Origin: Leptura quadrifasciata
Taxonomy: Eukaryota; Arthropoda; Insecta; Coleoptera; Cerambycidae
Direction of reading: 5' to 3'
Length of the DNA: 64,000 bases
Assembly: GCA_963675555.1 (NCBI GenBank)
Contig: OY776673.1
Location: forward strand, 3,782,001-3,846,000
The position numbers and the translations under genes were made by a program. Shown one piece after another: positions 33,646 through 45,639 of the stretch. Positions within the stretch are counted from its first letter, which is position 1; every line of letters begins with the position of its first letter. Under the pieces are notes generated by a model. It ran no database searches. It saw nothing but the letters and a program-made list of their open reading frames with translations, and had not been told where the DNA came from.

Positions 33646-35215
33646 GGAAAACATAAGAGTGCTTTTAGGCACTCATTTCCCAGGCTCTTGCATAATTCAG
33701 GGTGAATTTCCACAGGACTATCTGGATGAGGATGCTCATCATTCTACCAGAGAAGGAAGATGCCTGGCTTTAAAAATATTCACCCTTTTATCTACCTTTA
33801 AACCTTTTAAATCACCGGGTAGATATGGCATCTTCCCTGCCCTTCTTCAACATGGAATTGAGGAGCTTATCGCAAGCCTGAGAAGTATATTTGTAGCAAT
33901 CTATATACTTGGGTATATTCCTCAAGCTTGGAGGGAAGTTAAGTTGGCGTTTATTCCGAAAGTAGGCAGACGTCCACCAAGCAAGCAAATAGATTTTATT
34001 CAAATTAATACATAATATTGCCTCCCCGGAGACTACCTTGCGACCGACCGTGCAACCCCGCGTTGTTCGCGATGGTGGGTTGCATGGCCGGGCGGGGTGG
34101 CTCCGGTTCGGCTAAAAGAAAATGGGGAGATAAGTCCTGACTCCTTTCGTTAAAAACAAATTACAAAGGACAATATAATTAAAAAGCATTTTAAAAATAA
34201 AATTTAACAAAGCTTAAAAATTAAACACAAACTCGAAGCTGTCGCACTGCACTGAACTAATTTTGGAGCTGACACAGGTACCGAAATCTAAAACGGGGAA
34301 CCTTAATCGAAATGAGGTACTGCAGGGCTGCGCAAGGCTACCTAAACTGTGGTTTATCGAAATTTTGAGTTTTTTTAGAAATTTTATAGTGAAGCTAATT
34401 TTGAGTGAAAAATGCACAAAAAGAGAACGATAATAAGAACAGAGACAAACAACGCACAAAAAGATATCAAGAACACGAAACAAAACGGACAAACTGAAAG
34501 GAAGAGAGGGACAGGAAAGATTTAAAGATACGAAAGGTATAAAATGTCAGTAAAGGTGGATAGGGTAAGTGGAAGTTATAGTAGGTGAAGGTTTGGCTAT
34601 AGTGGTTGCCGGAAGATTGGTAACGTCTGGTATGGTAGGGTGTGTTTGATCCGAAATGGTAGACGTCCACCAGACGAGCCTAAGTTGTATCTCCCCATTA
34701 GCTTAACCTCAAAACAATGGAGAAACTTTTAGATCAATATATTAGAAGCGAAATCCTTACAGAAACACCGCCTCACGCTAAACAATTTGCCTATCAACCT
34801 GGTAAACCAACAGTAAATGTTCTACATTACCTTGTCCAAGGCATTGAAAAGGCATTTACAGCTAAATAAGTGGCTGTGTGTGCTTTCGTTGATATAGAAG
34901 GTGCTTTTGACAACACCTCCTATGAATCCATACAAAGGGGGAATACAGTCCCCTGCAATTAAATAGATACAATCCATTCTCAGAAGCAGAATAATGACCG
35001 CAGATGTGGGGGAGGAGTCGGCTACGGTGATTGCAGTCTGGGATTGTCCACAAGGTGGAGTCCTATTCCCTTTGCTATGGTCAATGGTGGTCGATGATCT
35101 CTATAAATTGTGTAATTCGGGTTTCAACGTCCAGGGTTATGCAGATGACCTGGTGGTGACTGTTAGAGGTAGACATGAGGTTAGGGTTGTTTCAAACCTC
35201 ATAAAATTGCCTTAA
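33646..35215 (+). pseudogene. LOA/Jockey-group RT relic split by a nested insertion
   Basis: The first part (to about 33982) reads LLGTHFPGSC, FKSPGRYGIFPALLQHG, LGYIPQAWREVKLAFIPK and VGRRPP. The reading resumes at 34661 with GRRPP, then LPISLTS, MEKLLDQYIRSEIL, HAKQFAYQPGKPTVN, VAVCAFVDIEGAFDNTSY (first catalytic aspartate), a CPQGGVL.PLLWSMVVDDL loop and VQGYADDLVVTVRGRHE. The GCPQGGVLSPLLW wording and YADDL suit the LOA/Lian-like group of LINEs. The repeated GRRPP on both sides marks a target-site duplication. Stops near 34868 and frameshifts near 34950 show decay. Confidence 0.8.
33980..34660 (-). mobile_element. ~680-bp insertion with 12-15 bp target-site duplication
   Basis: The direct repeat agacgtccacca occurs at 33968-33979 and 34661-34672 (gg(c/t) precedes both), exactly where the RT reading frame is interrupted. 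The minus strand of the insert reads as a 5'-UTR-like AT-rich leader, then a GC-rich block with the frame MQPTIANNAGLHGRSQGS (about 34030-34090), and ends ttgaataaaatc (about 33995). That would fit a heavily internally deleted LINE or a SINE-like derivative. A duplication of this length suits target-primed insertion. Confidence 0.7.
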
Positions 35216-35335
35216 ACGTTAAACATAATATTCGATTGGTGTTATGTTGGAAAGTTTTCGCATATCAAGTATGGAAAATAGAAGGATAGTACACTCAATA
35301 ATTTTTCTCTATAAAATTATGTTTAACATGTTTGA

Positions 35336-35524
35336 TTGTCATCTTCTTTTGAGGCAACTGAATTTTCATACACCTCGATAACAAACCGTAAATCTGAAAC
35401 ATTTTATCTTGCTACTCCTATGTATTCTCCTTTATATCTTATTTGTAATAACTATAATCTACTGCAAGATAGACTTGACATATTCAACTGTAACATTAAC
35501 CCAAACAAACATAGTCACTTATAA
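35336..35524 (+). pseudogene. LINE RT extreme C-terminus
   Basis: The frame ends KSETFYLATPMYSPLYLICNN... DRLDIFNCNINPNKHSHL-stop. The pattern (F..P..R/YSPL..ICN.YN.LQD.LDIFNC......H.) is the tail of LINE RT proteins of the type at 22855-23580. It is only about 50 residues and stands alone. Confidence 0.45.
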
Positions 35525-35707
35525 TAATTGCATAGTACAACATTTTGCTTTGCTTTTTTATTCTATCATAGCTCTATTGTAGTTCTGTTCTATTATAATG
35601 TTTTTAATGGCTTTCTTGTCTAATGTTTCAATGTTTTTAATAATTTTAATGTTTTTTTAATGTGTTTTTAATGTTTTTAATTATTATAATATTTTATTCT
35701 TTTATAA

Positions 35708-36022
35708 CCGATAACCGCGTGGGTTAAGACGCGAGCTGGTAATCGCGATTAATCACACGGATATCGCGCCACTGGATTCGAAACCTGGCTCCGGCACTGT
35801 CGGAGGAAGTGGTTGTATGACCACGTTTTTTCAATGTGTAACCCCCTTCCGCACAAGCTTCTGGCTTCTGGAATTAGGGGTTGTCTAATTTCTGCGGTGT
35901 TATCTCTCTTCGTATCTCTTGATTTCTTGATAATATTCTAATGTTTTCTACTACTTCACTGTAATATTTCCACCCTGTAATTGGTTACCTGTTGGGTGGT
36001 TGTATATAAATAAATAAATATA
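35708..36022 (+). mobile_element. tRNA-derived SINE, family A, copy 1
   Basis: The head ccgcgtgggttaagacgc gives a degenerate A box and cactggattcgaaacctgg a B box, spaced as in a class II (Leu/Ser-type) tRNA with a long variable arm. The body contains tgtaacccccttccgcac and ends in (AAAT)n. The copy at 41556-41961 shares head and body in the opposite orientation but has an extra ~110-bp middle segment. Confidence 0.85.
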
Positions 36023-36980
36023 AGGGTTTAATTTCCTCTTTTTGTGGTTTTGCTTCTAGAATTGTTCTTTTGAGTCATGTGTTTTCTCCATTTCTGATTC
36101 CGGCTGTGCACGCATCATTATGGTCTCATTATATTTTATGCTGTTAGTTCCAAAGTGTTACTCTTATTTTCCTAATTTGTTTATGATCCTCCCAATTATT
36201 GCTGTTCACGTCTCCTTATTTTCAGTTCGTTATTGTTGAGTATTAGCGGCTTTTTCAATGAGTGGGTTGGTGTCTTTTTTACCATTCGTAGTGCCTGCAT
36301 ACAGTAATATGTTCTTCGTTTGTATCCTTTTATAATTATTTTCTGTCCTATTAATAGTGTCGTTTACTGTTGTTTAGTGTCCTATTCTGTAATTATATCT
36401 GTGATAATTTCATTCCAAGTAGTTCTAATTTTAGCCACTTAGTTTTTCCTTTGATGCTGATTCATCCAAGTGTTATCAGTTTTTGTTCTTTCGTTCAATT
36501 TTTTTCTTTCCATTTCCTTTGTTCAACGTTGCAGATATCCGTATACGAAAATAAAGAAGACAACAATCTCTGTATGATGGATACATTTTAATTTTTAATG
36601 TTCTTTTAGATTTATTTTGCAAGTTATAAACAATGAAATTCAAAAAGTAAAACTAAGCTGTCTATCCATGAAAGAAAAAAAAATCCCAACATCTCTTTTC
36701 AGTCAGAAATAGTATGTCGTGATAGGTCCTAACTACGTTGAAAGCCTCAATTCAAGAGAAAATAATCAAATTACTGCAAACAGAACTCTTAAGTAATTTT
36801 CTCTACTGAGGATAATGAAGTGCACTATAGGATACTTGTTGTAAATGTTTTTTAACTGCCTTTCATCACCTCTGAATGGCCCTCTTAAGTCTAGATCTAA
36901 ATTTGTCTGAAAAGGAGACGGAGCCTTACAGTTTATAATAGGATCAGAACTACTTCTTGGGGATAATTTATAATAAAAAA
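36023..36980. other. No gene; body of a possible SINE at its right end
   Basis: T-rich DNA with a short frame at 36370-36591 without signature. The last ~200 bp (36770-36980) may be the body of the tRNA-like sequence that follows on the minus strand. Confidence 0.3.
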
Positions 36981-36987
36981 TTACTTC

Positions 36988-37071
36988 GCAGTAGGTGGGT
37001 CTCAAACCCACTTTGCTCTGTATGCTCAGAGAGAAAGCTGAATGCGTTAACCGACTGAGCTACCGATAAGG
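36988..37071 (-). mobile_element. tRNA-like head of a SINE, family C
   Basis: The minus strand reads cggtagctcagtcggttaac (A-box region) and gtgggtttgagacccac, a T arm with a perfect 5-bp stem and 7-nt loop containing the B box. An anticodon-like arm ttcag/ctgag lies between. The acceptor strands do not pair well, so it is not a functional tRNA. It differs from SINE families A and B. A ~200-bp tail may follow to about 36770. Confidence 0.6.
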
Positions 37072-37299
37072 ATGTTTATTTTTATTTTATTCTGCTTTAT
37101 TTCAATTTTAAATAAAGCACGCTCCTTCTTGTACACGTGAATCTTCCAATACCAGGTGTCAACGGATCATGGTAAACCCCCCTTTTTTGCTTTATTTTTA
37201 AAATATCGGAATGAAACTTGGTAAATGTATTATATAACCAAGGAAACACTTTGTGACATGACTGTCATTTTTTCCCCCTGGTTTCACCAGAATTGATTT

Positions 37300-37515
37300 T
37301 AACACCACAGGTAATTACGACCCCCTTTATCCCGGAAGGCTCTAGAAAAGCCTTGTGTGGTAGGGGGCTACATATTTAGAGACAAAGGACACACCCAATA
37401 TCCGTGTATATTGGAGAAATCTCTCTCACAGTATTTTCCACTGCCACGACCGGGATCGAACCCTGAACTTTTGGGTAAGAGGCAAGTGCGCTCACCTCTC
37501 GACCACCAGTCATAC
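37300..37515 (-). mobile_element. tRNA-derived SINE, family B, copy 2
   Basis: Minus-strand start gactggtggtcgagaggtg with the A box, B box ggttcgatcccgg, body with gggtgtgtcctttgtctc and end tacctgtggtgtt. It aligns throughout with the copy at 11313-11540; differences are mostly substitutions plus a 7-bp insertion (tttatcc) near the 3' end. The head of this copy has the better preserved promoter boxes. Confidence 0.85.
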
Positions 37516-40170
37516 TCCAAATCAATATCACGCAACCGCAAATTTGTGTATTTAAACTCGTAGAGAATCTGAAATTTAGGGCTGCCAAAAGAATTTCGAT
37601 GTCGTTACAGTAAGAAGTAAAGGTAAGAGAATAATTAATTATTATTATTTGAATGAAACTGAAAACGCTGTAGCTTATAGACCCGTTATAGTTAACAAAT
37701 TGTTACGTCTCATCTACACAACAACGTAATAAATCATCTGTGTGGAAAGTAAAAAGCTTTAAAAGAACAGAAAAGTAATGTCAATGGTGTCAAGAACGGT
37801 TGCGGGTGGATGGTGTAATGTAATTTATACATGGCATTATGGGTATTAATAGTATTTTCAATGCGAAGCACGAGCATAAATTTTCTGATTCATTACGTAC
37901 TCAGAACATGCTTTACCAAAAATATAAACATACCTTTAAAAGGATCTGCATGTCGAGTGAATTATTTTCCAAATCCATTAACATCTGGCGTGTGTGGGAG
38001 CAAGTGGGACAATTAAAACAAATAGTTATTGTCAAATACCAATAATATTGTTTCTGTCAGACAATGTGACCTATATAATATAGTAGCAGCCCATACTCGG
38101 TTGTGTTCGATTTTTGTCGGTGCCGGCTTTATTATACCTCCGCCGGCACTGGGGGCTATTGAATGATAGACGCCACTAATGGTGCCCAATATGGAGTGCG
38201 GAGAGGACAATTTCTTTCCAAAGTTCAGTCAGCCACTTTGCATTTTAAAGTTTTTTGTTTTGCTGTAAAATGATGAAAACAACAATTGACAATTAAAACA
38301 ATATTTATTTTCTCAGTAAACAACATAAAATATAAAGTAAAACATACATATTTTTTAAATTATTTTGTTTATTTATTACAGCTATATTGTTACAAGTTAT
38401 ACACTTTTTGTAATTATATAGTTAATATATTTGTTATTAATTTTACAATTCCTCCATTTATTAACATTATGTGTTATGACCTGAGGTGTTTATTAGTCGG
38501 TAGAGGGGCTGTGGAAGGGGTCGGAAGAAACATTCAGAATCACCACCATATTATTCATCATCCTCGAAAACGGGGGTACGTTAAGTTTTCGTAGGTGGAA
38601 AAGATGTGGTAAGCGTTTAACCCTTTTTTTGTGGATGATTTTTGCTCGTTTGGAGGAGTTGCGTAACTCCAAAGAGAAATTCTACCAGCACCATCATGTT
38701 CAGCATCCTGTAAAAATATTTATAATTTCCTCCGACTCACATACTTCAGTATAATAAATATTATCTATCTAATCTATCCACTAAACCACCAACCACCCCT
38801 GATAAAACGAAGTTTTTTATGGTACATAATACCACTGTTATTGTTAAAGAACACACTAAAACCCCGATGTACTTTTCGACGCTGTAACAAAATCCGACTT
38901 AGGAAATACTTCGTATGAAAAGCGTGCTTCACGTAAAAATATCGTGGAAGAGGTTTTTAATACTTGTAATCATATTTTCGCTCTACGGAGCGTTTTTTAT
39001 GCAAAATTTTCAATAACTCCTCAAGGAGCGTCAATTTAGCAAGCGTAGTAAATCTCACTGCACAGGGACGTAATGTCGCCCCGACACCAAAATTTTATAA
39101 ACTGTAATAAAATTTGACTTTAACTTCTAAATTTTCAAGATTAAAAACCCTTTTACGAATCCACGTTGTCAAGCACTGCAACTCTTACGAGGTATTAAAT
39201 ATGAGGACAAGTTAAACCAGTCTCTATTCAAAGTATATCGGGAGTTCTAGCGAAAATAGCCCTTAGCGACATGGGACGCCCATCGTTTCCTAGCAGTCGA
39301 TTTTGACGGGGAAATGATGAGTTTTGACGGGGTTTGCCCTAAACCGGTTCCTCAACCGATTCGGTGTCAGAAAAGTATTATTACCATGTACTCATACGTG
39401 CATGGGAATCGCCTTGCCTGAACGTAAAAAGTTGTAATTGCAGAATACAATTAGAAGTAGAAGCGCTTCAAGCATTTTTAAGCTCTGAGGAGCGACCTAA
39501 ATTAATGTGATATAAAAATACGTTTATAAGACAGGCAAGCAAAAGCCCACCAAATTTCAGTAACATTGAACTTTTCTTGAATCTTTTGAAGAATCAATAT
39601 ATATTTTTTGAACTTTATATTGCCTTTCAATTGTGTTTTCTAACAAAATTCCCTTTCAGGTATAATTTTAAGAAAGTGTGGCACATCCAGTGTTAGGTTT
39701 ATAGTGTTACGACGTCCAATAGATGCCATTATAGCAGAAGTTAAGCATAAACGAACAGTAAGTATAAATTTATATATTATTCTCCGTCTGAAACAGTCAT
39801 CTTGAACCCTAAATTTTGTGAACGTTAACATTCACTTTTGAAATATATTAAAAGTTCTTCAGACGCCAAAAGATGGATCGTTCACATTATGCGCGTATTT
39901 TTAAAATTTAATAACTGCAAAATAAAAGTCTATATGATTTAACCGAGCAATATTTTAAAATTTAATTATGTTCTAGTTCTATCAAAATGATATGATGGAA
40001 GTCGGTCAGAAAAAAAAAATTAACCTTATCCTCCAAACACACCCTCAGTCCATGCATTTTTTTGGTATAACAGGTTATGTCATCTTATACTAGTTCTAAA
40101 AGGTTATTCATGTGTTAATTTTAAATATATATACCATATACTACGTATATGGAAACATAAAAAAGTTAGT
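37516..40170. other. No recognisable gene over 2.6 kb
   Basis: Frames at 37831-38045, 38286-38594 and 39640-39831 were read without finding a family. A short inverted repeat ggtgccggc...gccggcact lies at 38120-38149. No repeat boundary is clear. Confidence 0.3.
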
Positions 40171-40174
40171 CGTG

Positions 40175-42160
40175 ATTAAAAGGCGTTTGACACTATTAGC
40201 CATGAAATTCTATATGCTATTTTACGCTATGTTGGGTTTTCCAAGAGTAATGGCAAATCGGATTATGGAAAATACTGTGCGGAGTACCATAAGGGTCAAT
40301 CCTTGGTCCGCTGCTGTTCTGTATATATACGTGTAATATAATAAACTGCTTAAATGATTGTAAAGTACATTTGTATGCTGACCATACTCAAATATATTAT
40401 AAATTTTTTCACAATGATTTGAATCAGGCAAATGATATTATCAACAATGATCTGCAAAAACTAGTCGAACTGTCTATCAATCCAATGAAGTCATCAGTTC
40501 TTAATTTTGTCAAATGTAAAGACCGGATAGAAGCAAATAGAAATGTTACAATGGGTGATATAGATTTAATATGTACTAAGATAAAGTGTATACGAACTTA
40601 ATTGAAATCGTATAAAAACTAAAAGCTGGCAAAAACAGTCGGCATCTCTTTATTGTACATGAGCGGAGGTAAATGGAAATGCATGTCATAAGAAAATGAT
40701 AAGATTTTCGGGCGTTATTATATTATCCTCGGTTTCAAATGGTCACCAGAAAGCTATGGTAAATTAGTAAATAATTAAAATATTTTACCTTTTATACAGT
40801 AGTAAATATTTATAAATATGAACAATAACTAACTAAACTCCTACGCTTGATATTATAACAGGTATTTATGCAGTGCACTGGCACATTGGCAGCACATCTT
40901 ATAAGTCCACCGTTGACTACTGAGAAACGATTTACGAGTTTTTTTATGCTAGTAGGCCTGTCCGTTTTATTATCTTTAAATCAATGCAGTCGTAGATGGT
41001 TCATTCAGGCTGATAACATTGCCAGTCTCGGACTCGCCTGCACAGTTTCAACTACCATTCAAATCTCGATACCATTGCTAAATATATAGGACAAAATATC
41101 AAGTTCAGTGCGCACGGTCCTGTGCTTTAACACTGACCAGTTTCAATTGTCCTCGTATAAAGTATAGCAAAAAATCTTGGTGTCGAAATGCAAATGGACA
41201 CAGACTTGAGGTTCAAAAAACATATCTGTAAATGCATGCAAAAAGCTTATACCAATTTAAAATATAATCGCCATTTACTGTAACCATCTCTTAAAATTAA
41301 ACCTACTGATACGTGAGTGATAAGTCATCTCAACTACTGTGATGTAGTATATCGTCTATGCCTGGATAAACTGGACATTAACAAAATCGAAAAAATTCAA
41401 AAGGCATGCTTAAGATATATTTATGCCATCAGAAAATATAAGCCTGTTTCATATAAATTGAAAGACGCAAAGTGGTTAAGCATGGAACTAGACGAAAATT
41501 TCATTGTGTTACACTATATCATAATATAATCCTAAATAGATGTTCTCCATATTTAATAAATAATAAATAAACACCACATAAATTAGACAACCCCCAATTC
41601 AATCCGCTTGTGCGGAAGGGGGTTACACATTGAAAAAACGCGGACATACAACCAAGCGTCCATTCCCGGAGACAACTCCAGAAGACTACAATACGATTTC
41701 GAACCTAACGTCACAAGTCCAATCAATGAACTTAGACAGTTTCAATCTCAACCTAAAATTCCCCGAACATACCTTCATTTAAGACCCCTACTAACCGTCA
41801 AATCCAAGAACCTGTACTACATCAAAGATTTCACAAACACATTTAATCTGTTGATTGATACCGGTGCCAGTGCCGGAGCCAGGATTTGAACCCGGCGGTG
41901 CGATGTACGTGTGATTAATCGCGATTGCCACCTTGCGCCTTAACCCACTCGGCTATCGACCAGATACCAGATTATACCATAAAATTAAATTTCGCAATGA
42001 TGTTCATAGCTTGAATTTGCGTTTCAGAGGGCTTATATCACCCCACTTTATAAAACTACTTTATATCTTTTGTTACATTTTTCAGCTGTATAATAATATA
42101 CCTGCTGATTATAAAATCGTTGGGGTAGCTAAGTTCAAGGTAATATACAAATAATTTCTT
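40175..42160 (+). pseudogene. LINE RT relic interrupted by a SINE
   Basis: Blocks in order: KAFDTISHEILYAIL (40178-), a decayed GVPQGSILGPLLF, VHLYADHTQIYYKF (40355-40395, YADD changed to YADH), ENLGVEMQMDTDLRFKKHI (about 41170-41225), ISHLNYCDVVYRLCLDKL and IQKACLRYIYAIRKYKPVSY (41317-41460). After a SINE (41556-41961) it resumes with LYHKIKFRNDVHSLNLRFRG and LYNNIPADYKIVGVAKFK to 42154. The blocks closely parallel the minus-strand LINE at 46443-48850, so both belong to one family. The 3' end is an (ATT)n tail at 42444-42466. A ~550-bp stretch at 40605-41150 without RT similarity may be another insertion. Confidence 0.75.
41556..41961 (-). mobile_element. tRNA-derived SINE, family A, copy 2
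   Basis: The minus strand starts ggtcgatagccgagtgggtt, a near-perfect class II tRNA start with A box, and has gccgggttcaaatcctggc, a B box inside a pairing T arm (CCGGG/CCTGG). The head is better preserved than in copy 1. The body includes tgtaacccccttccgcac and the 3' tail is a TTTA/TTAT-rich run. The insertion separates SPYLI from the LYHKIKFRNDV part of a LINE RT, which proves it is mobile. Confidence 0.9.
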
Positions 42161-42443
42161 TTACCTTCGTAAATAAAATAGAATAATTAGGACCTTACAT
42201 TTTAAAGTGTTGTGTTCATACGGGCATATCCTTATTTAATCTTATTATGCAAAGTTTTGTTCATACTTTATTAATTAGTACTTATATGTATGTATGTATA
42301 TTTGTTTTGTAAACACGATAAAATATTTTCTTAATGGGCTGAAACTTTGATTAAAATTATATTGTTTTTCAGTCCCGTTGTAGTTATAATTTAAACATCA
42401 ATTGTTATTTATATTTGCATGTAATAACTATGACTACAATGAA

Positions 42444-42466
42444 TATTATTATTATTATTATTATTT
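42444..42466 (+). repeat. (ATT)n tail of a LINE
   Basis: Eight ATT units at the expected 3' side of the plus-strand LINE relic. Confidence 0.8.
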
Positions 42467-42469
42467 AGT

Positions 42470-43635
42470 GGTATTTTATTTTTACAAATTAGTTGGTGCA
42501 TCAACTATAATTAAATATCGTGCATGCAACAACTTTATTATTAATACAAGATGTTCTACCAGTTCAATAACAAATACTCATCATAAAAACTTAACACACT
42601 GTAAATCATTCCGCGTGCCCCACTTCGCCCTAGACGCGTACAAAGTTATAAATTCGTATATTTTTCGCATTTAAATCTCGTTTAAACTATAAATCTCGCG
42701 GATAGTTATTCAACTGTCTCGTAACGTCGTGTTCTTCAGGTTAGTGCATCACCTCTTTTGTTTTATGCACAGATAACTTGATCCGAATAAATCAGTGCGG
42801 CCTGATTTCCGCGATGGCGAGAACTGCCGAAGGGCTTGACGAAAATTTAAAAAAGCGTTTACAGTAATTATTATTAAGATAGGCATCTATCAGGGCATGG
42901 GCGGCGTAGCAAAGCATGATGTATTTTATGGTTTTACCACATATCTGGCTCCTAATTTAAAGATTGTGTTTAGACACTGATAGTATAGGTGCTTAACTTG
43001 TCTGTAGTTTTAAAACAACAGCTCTTTTACAATTTGCAGGGTGATTCGGTTATTATGCTACAAAGTCCGGCAAAGGATTTCCGACCCAAAATTAATAAAC
43101 ACATCCATTTTCTTATTAATATTATTTTATTTTCTTCTTCAAAGATATCCAATAAATACAAATTGGGCAAAATTGTAAAATGGAATATCTTTCTTTCTTA
43201 TGGTTCTTAGTTTACAAAATAATGTTTAATATTTTCCAAAATTTTTAACAAATCTTTAAAGCATATCAGCAGTTAAGTCTTTCGACATTAATTCTAAAGA
43301 AAATTATGAAGTATATAAAGAAACAATGCAGCCGTATCATTTACAAAATTGTTAAAAAATTAGAACCAGGGGATGAAGTTTCTCGTTTAACTTTTTTTTC
43401 GATGGGTTACGGAGCATAATGAATGAAGTTTATTTATCTCAAGGATGTTACATGTTACAGTTTTAAGTGAAAAATACAGATAAGTTGAATATTATATACT
43501 TATTTCTATAGTCGTCATTAGCAGAGATTGCCTACTTTAAAGATCTACGGTGGTTTTGAAGATTTATATTGAATGAATACTTTTACGGAGCTAGCATTTT
43601 TTATGTCATTATGTAAAACATTATTATCTGAAATG
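42470..43635. other. No recognisable gene
   Basis: A GC-richer piece at 42690-42850 has no frame or repeat signature; the rest is AT-rich. Confidence 0.3.
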
Positions 43636-43638
43636 GGG

Positions 43639-44648
43639 ACAACAAACTGACAGTCAGAGGAATAGGTCTCAGATACCGTTTTGATGGCGGTCTCTTTAAC
43701 ATAGGGCGCTTTACAGCTTTCACGAAGACACGCACACGATTCATTTGTGATCTCCAGTATGCGGATGACTGTGCACTTTTAGCCTCTACGCCGGAAGAGC
43801 TTCAAGAACTTTTAGATGTGTATGCCCAGAGCTATGATTCCTTGGGACTTAAAATCAACATTGGAAAGACTAAGATTATGTCAACTCCTCATCAAGTGAA
43901 CCAAATAGACATTACACTTAACGGAAATTCTCTTGAAGTGGTGGATCAGTTCAGTTACTTAGGCAACGTTGTTAATGACAAAGCAAACATGGACAGCGAG
44001 ATTCGCAATAGAATTAACGCTGCATCTAGAGTACTCTGGGGACTTAGAGAGAGAGTATTTGACAACCACGACCTTGCTTTGTCAACGAAAATGGCTGTCT
44101 ACAGAGCAGTTGTCATTCCAACACTGCTATATGGATGTGAAAGCTGGGTCACTTACCGTCGTCATGTGAAAGAATTAGAACGTTTTCAGCAAAGACACCT
44201 CAGAAGTATGATGAAAATCCGTTGGTTCCATCACATATCAAACGTGGAAGTACTCAGGAGAGCAAACAGCCTTCCAATTGAGGTGCTTATTTCAAGAGCA
44301 TGCCTAAGATGGGCAGGTCACGTTCATCGTATGCATGATAACCGCCTTCCTAAATGTACACTTTATGGTGAATTTCTAAGCGGTAGAAGAAGGCGTGGCG
44401 GTCAACGAGAGAGGTTCAAAGACGCTCTCCATGAAAATCTAAAATCCTGCGGTATTGCAGACGAGCAATGGGAACAACTTGCAGCGGACAGAACCGAATG
44501 GCGAGGGGTTGTGGCCAGCTATCAAGGAAATGTTGCTGCAAGAAGGCCGAATCCAAGACCTAACCAGGTCTATGTTTGTCCTGATTACGGTCTACATGTG
44601 CTCTCCCGAATTGGCCTCTATAGCCATAGTCGTGTGCACCGTAGATGA
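43639..44648 (+). pseudogene. RTE-type LINE reverse transcriptase, 3' half
   Basis: 5'-truncated copy that enters at KLTVRGIGLRYR, shifts frame near 43680, then reads openly: FDGGLFNIGRFTAFTK, CDLQYADDCALLAS (catalytic box, 43758-), LGLKINIGKTKIMST, FSYLGNVVNDKANMD, VYRAVVIPTLLYGCESWV, RHLRSMMKIRWFHHISN, ACLRWAGHVHRM and a basic SGRRRRGGQRERFKD. It ends in a degenerate zinc-finger-like CPDYG...SRIGLYSHSRVH, the conserved C-terminus of this RTE group (normally C..CGR...SRIGL.SH...H). From 43683 to the stop at 44648 there are no breaks, so apart from truncation the copy is young. It lies GC-richer than its surroundings. Confidence 0.9.
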
Positions 44649-44740
44649 ATGGGAATTACAATAGACTACACCTTTTACTTGTTTTTTATTGTACACAATT
44701 TATCGACTGTAACATTTTTATACTCGGACTCGAGTAACGG

Positions 44741-44757
44741 CTAATAATAATAATAAT
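44741..44757 (+). repeat. (TAA)n tail of the RTE-type LINE
   Basis: Five TAA units about 90 bp after the ORF stop, as expected for RTE elements, which end in short microsatellites. Confidence 0.75.
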
Positions 44758-44759
44758 TA

Positions 44760-45635
44760 TCTGAAAGTTATTTGTGGCATTCTTTAAATTTTTGCCGAGT
44801 CCCCCGAATTTTAACAAAAGAAACAGATATCAAAAAATGAAAAATTAAAGAATCAGCAATAATTTTATTAAATGAAGATAAGTGCGTATCGGATTGTTCT
44901 GTAGATATTTGTACAACCTGGCTACCAATGTTAAAAGAAGAACTTAACAAACTCAAAATTATCTAAAAGAAAATATCATCAGTTCTATGTTCTATGTAAG
45001 TAGTAAGTATCTATGGAAATAACATAAACAGAATCTTAAAGCTGTGTATTTGACATACACAGCAAAATAAGAGTTCTTCCAAAAAAAGCTTTGAAAACGG
45101 AAAGAGATTACTTTCCGAAACGCCAGCAAAATACATTATTTCTGTGTTTATTCCGATTTATATTATTTGCAAAACATAACCTCTGACTATTCCTTTGGCG
45201 TAAACGTCACGGGCGCAGAGGCTTTTTTCCAATAATTCTATTATTTTGTAGATTCGGTGATTTGTTTTTGAAGAGGAGAATAATACATGTGGTAGAAAAC
45301 CCAAATAATAGGAAAGAATATTTGTAGAATGTTATATTGAATGAGTCCAGAATGGAACAAATTGTTCATTGAACTGGTTTCAGAAGTTGTATAAATATAA
45401 ATGTTATGTTCTTGTCTAGGACTATATTGATGGACGTCGCTTATAAACTTTATTTGGTCTTTTAAGTAATTTGGTAGTAAATTATTAAATGATAATAATA
45501 TATTTATAAATAAAAATTATTGTATGCATGTAAAGATAAGTTTTAATGTCAAACAGTTTAAGACGTTTAACATCAAATTAATGTTTGTATACATGTTACA
45601 TTCTAAAATAATTCACATTGCTTTCCATCTTTCCG
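44760..45635. other. No recognisable gene
   Basis: AT-rich DNA. The minus-strand frame at 44768-44956 has no family signature. Confidence 0.3.
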
Positions 45636-45639
45636 TGTT

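Noticed and set aside
36988..37071. Functional tRNA gene
   Set aside because: The T arm is perfect, but acceptor and D stems do not pair and the sequence appears to continue into a SINE body.
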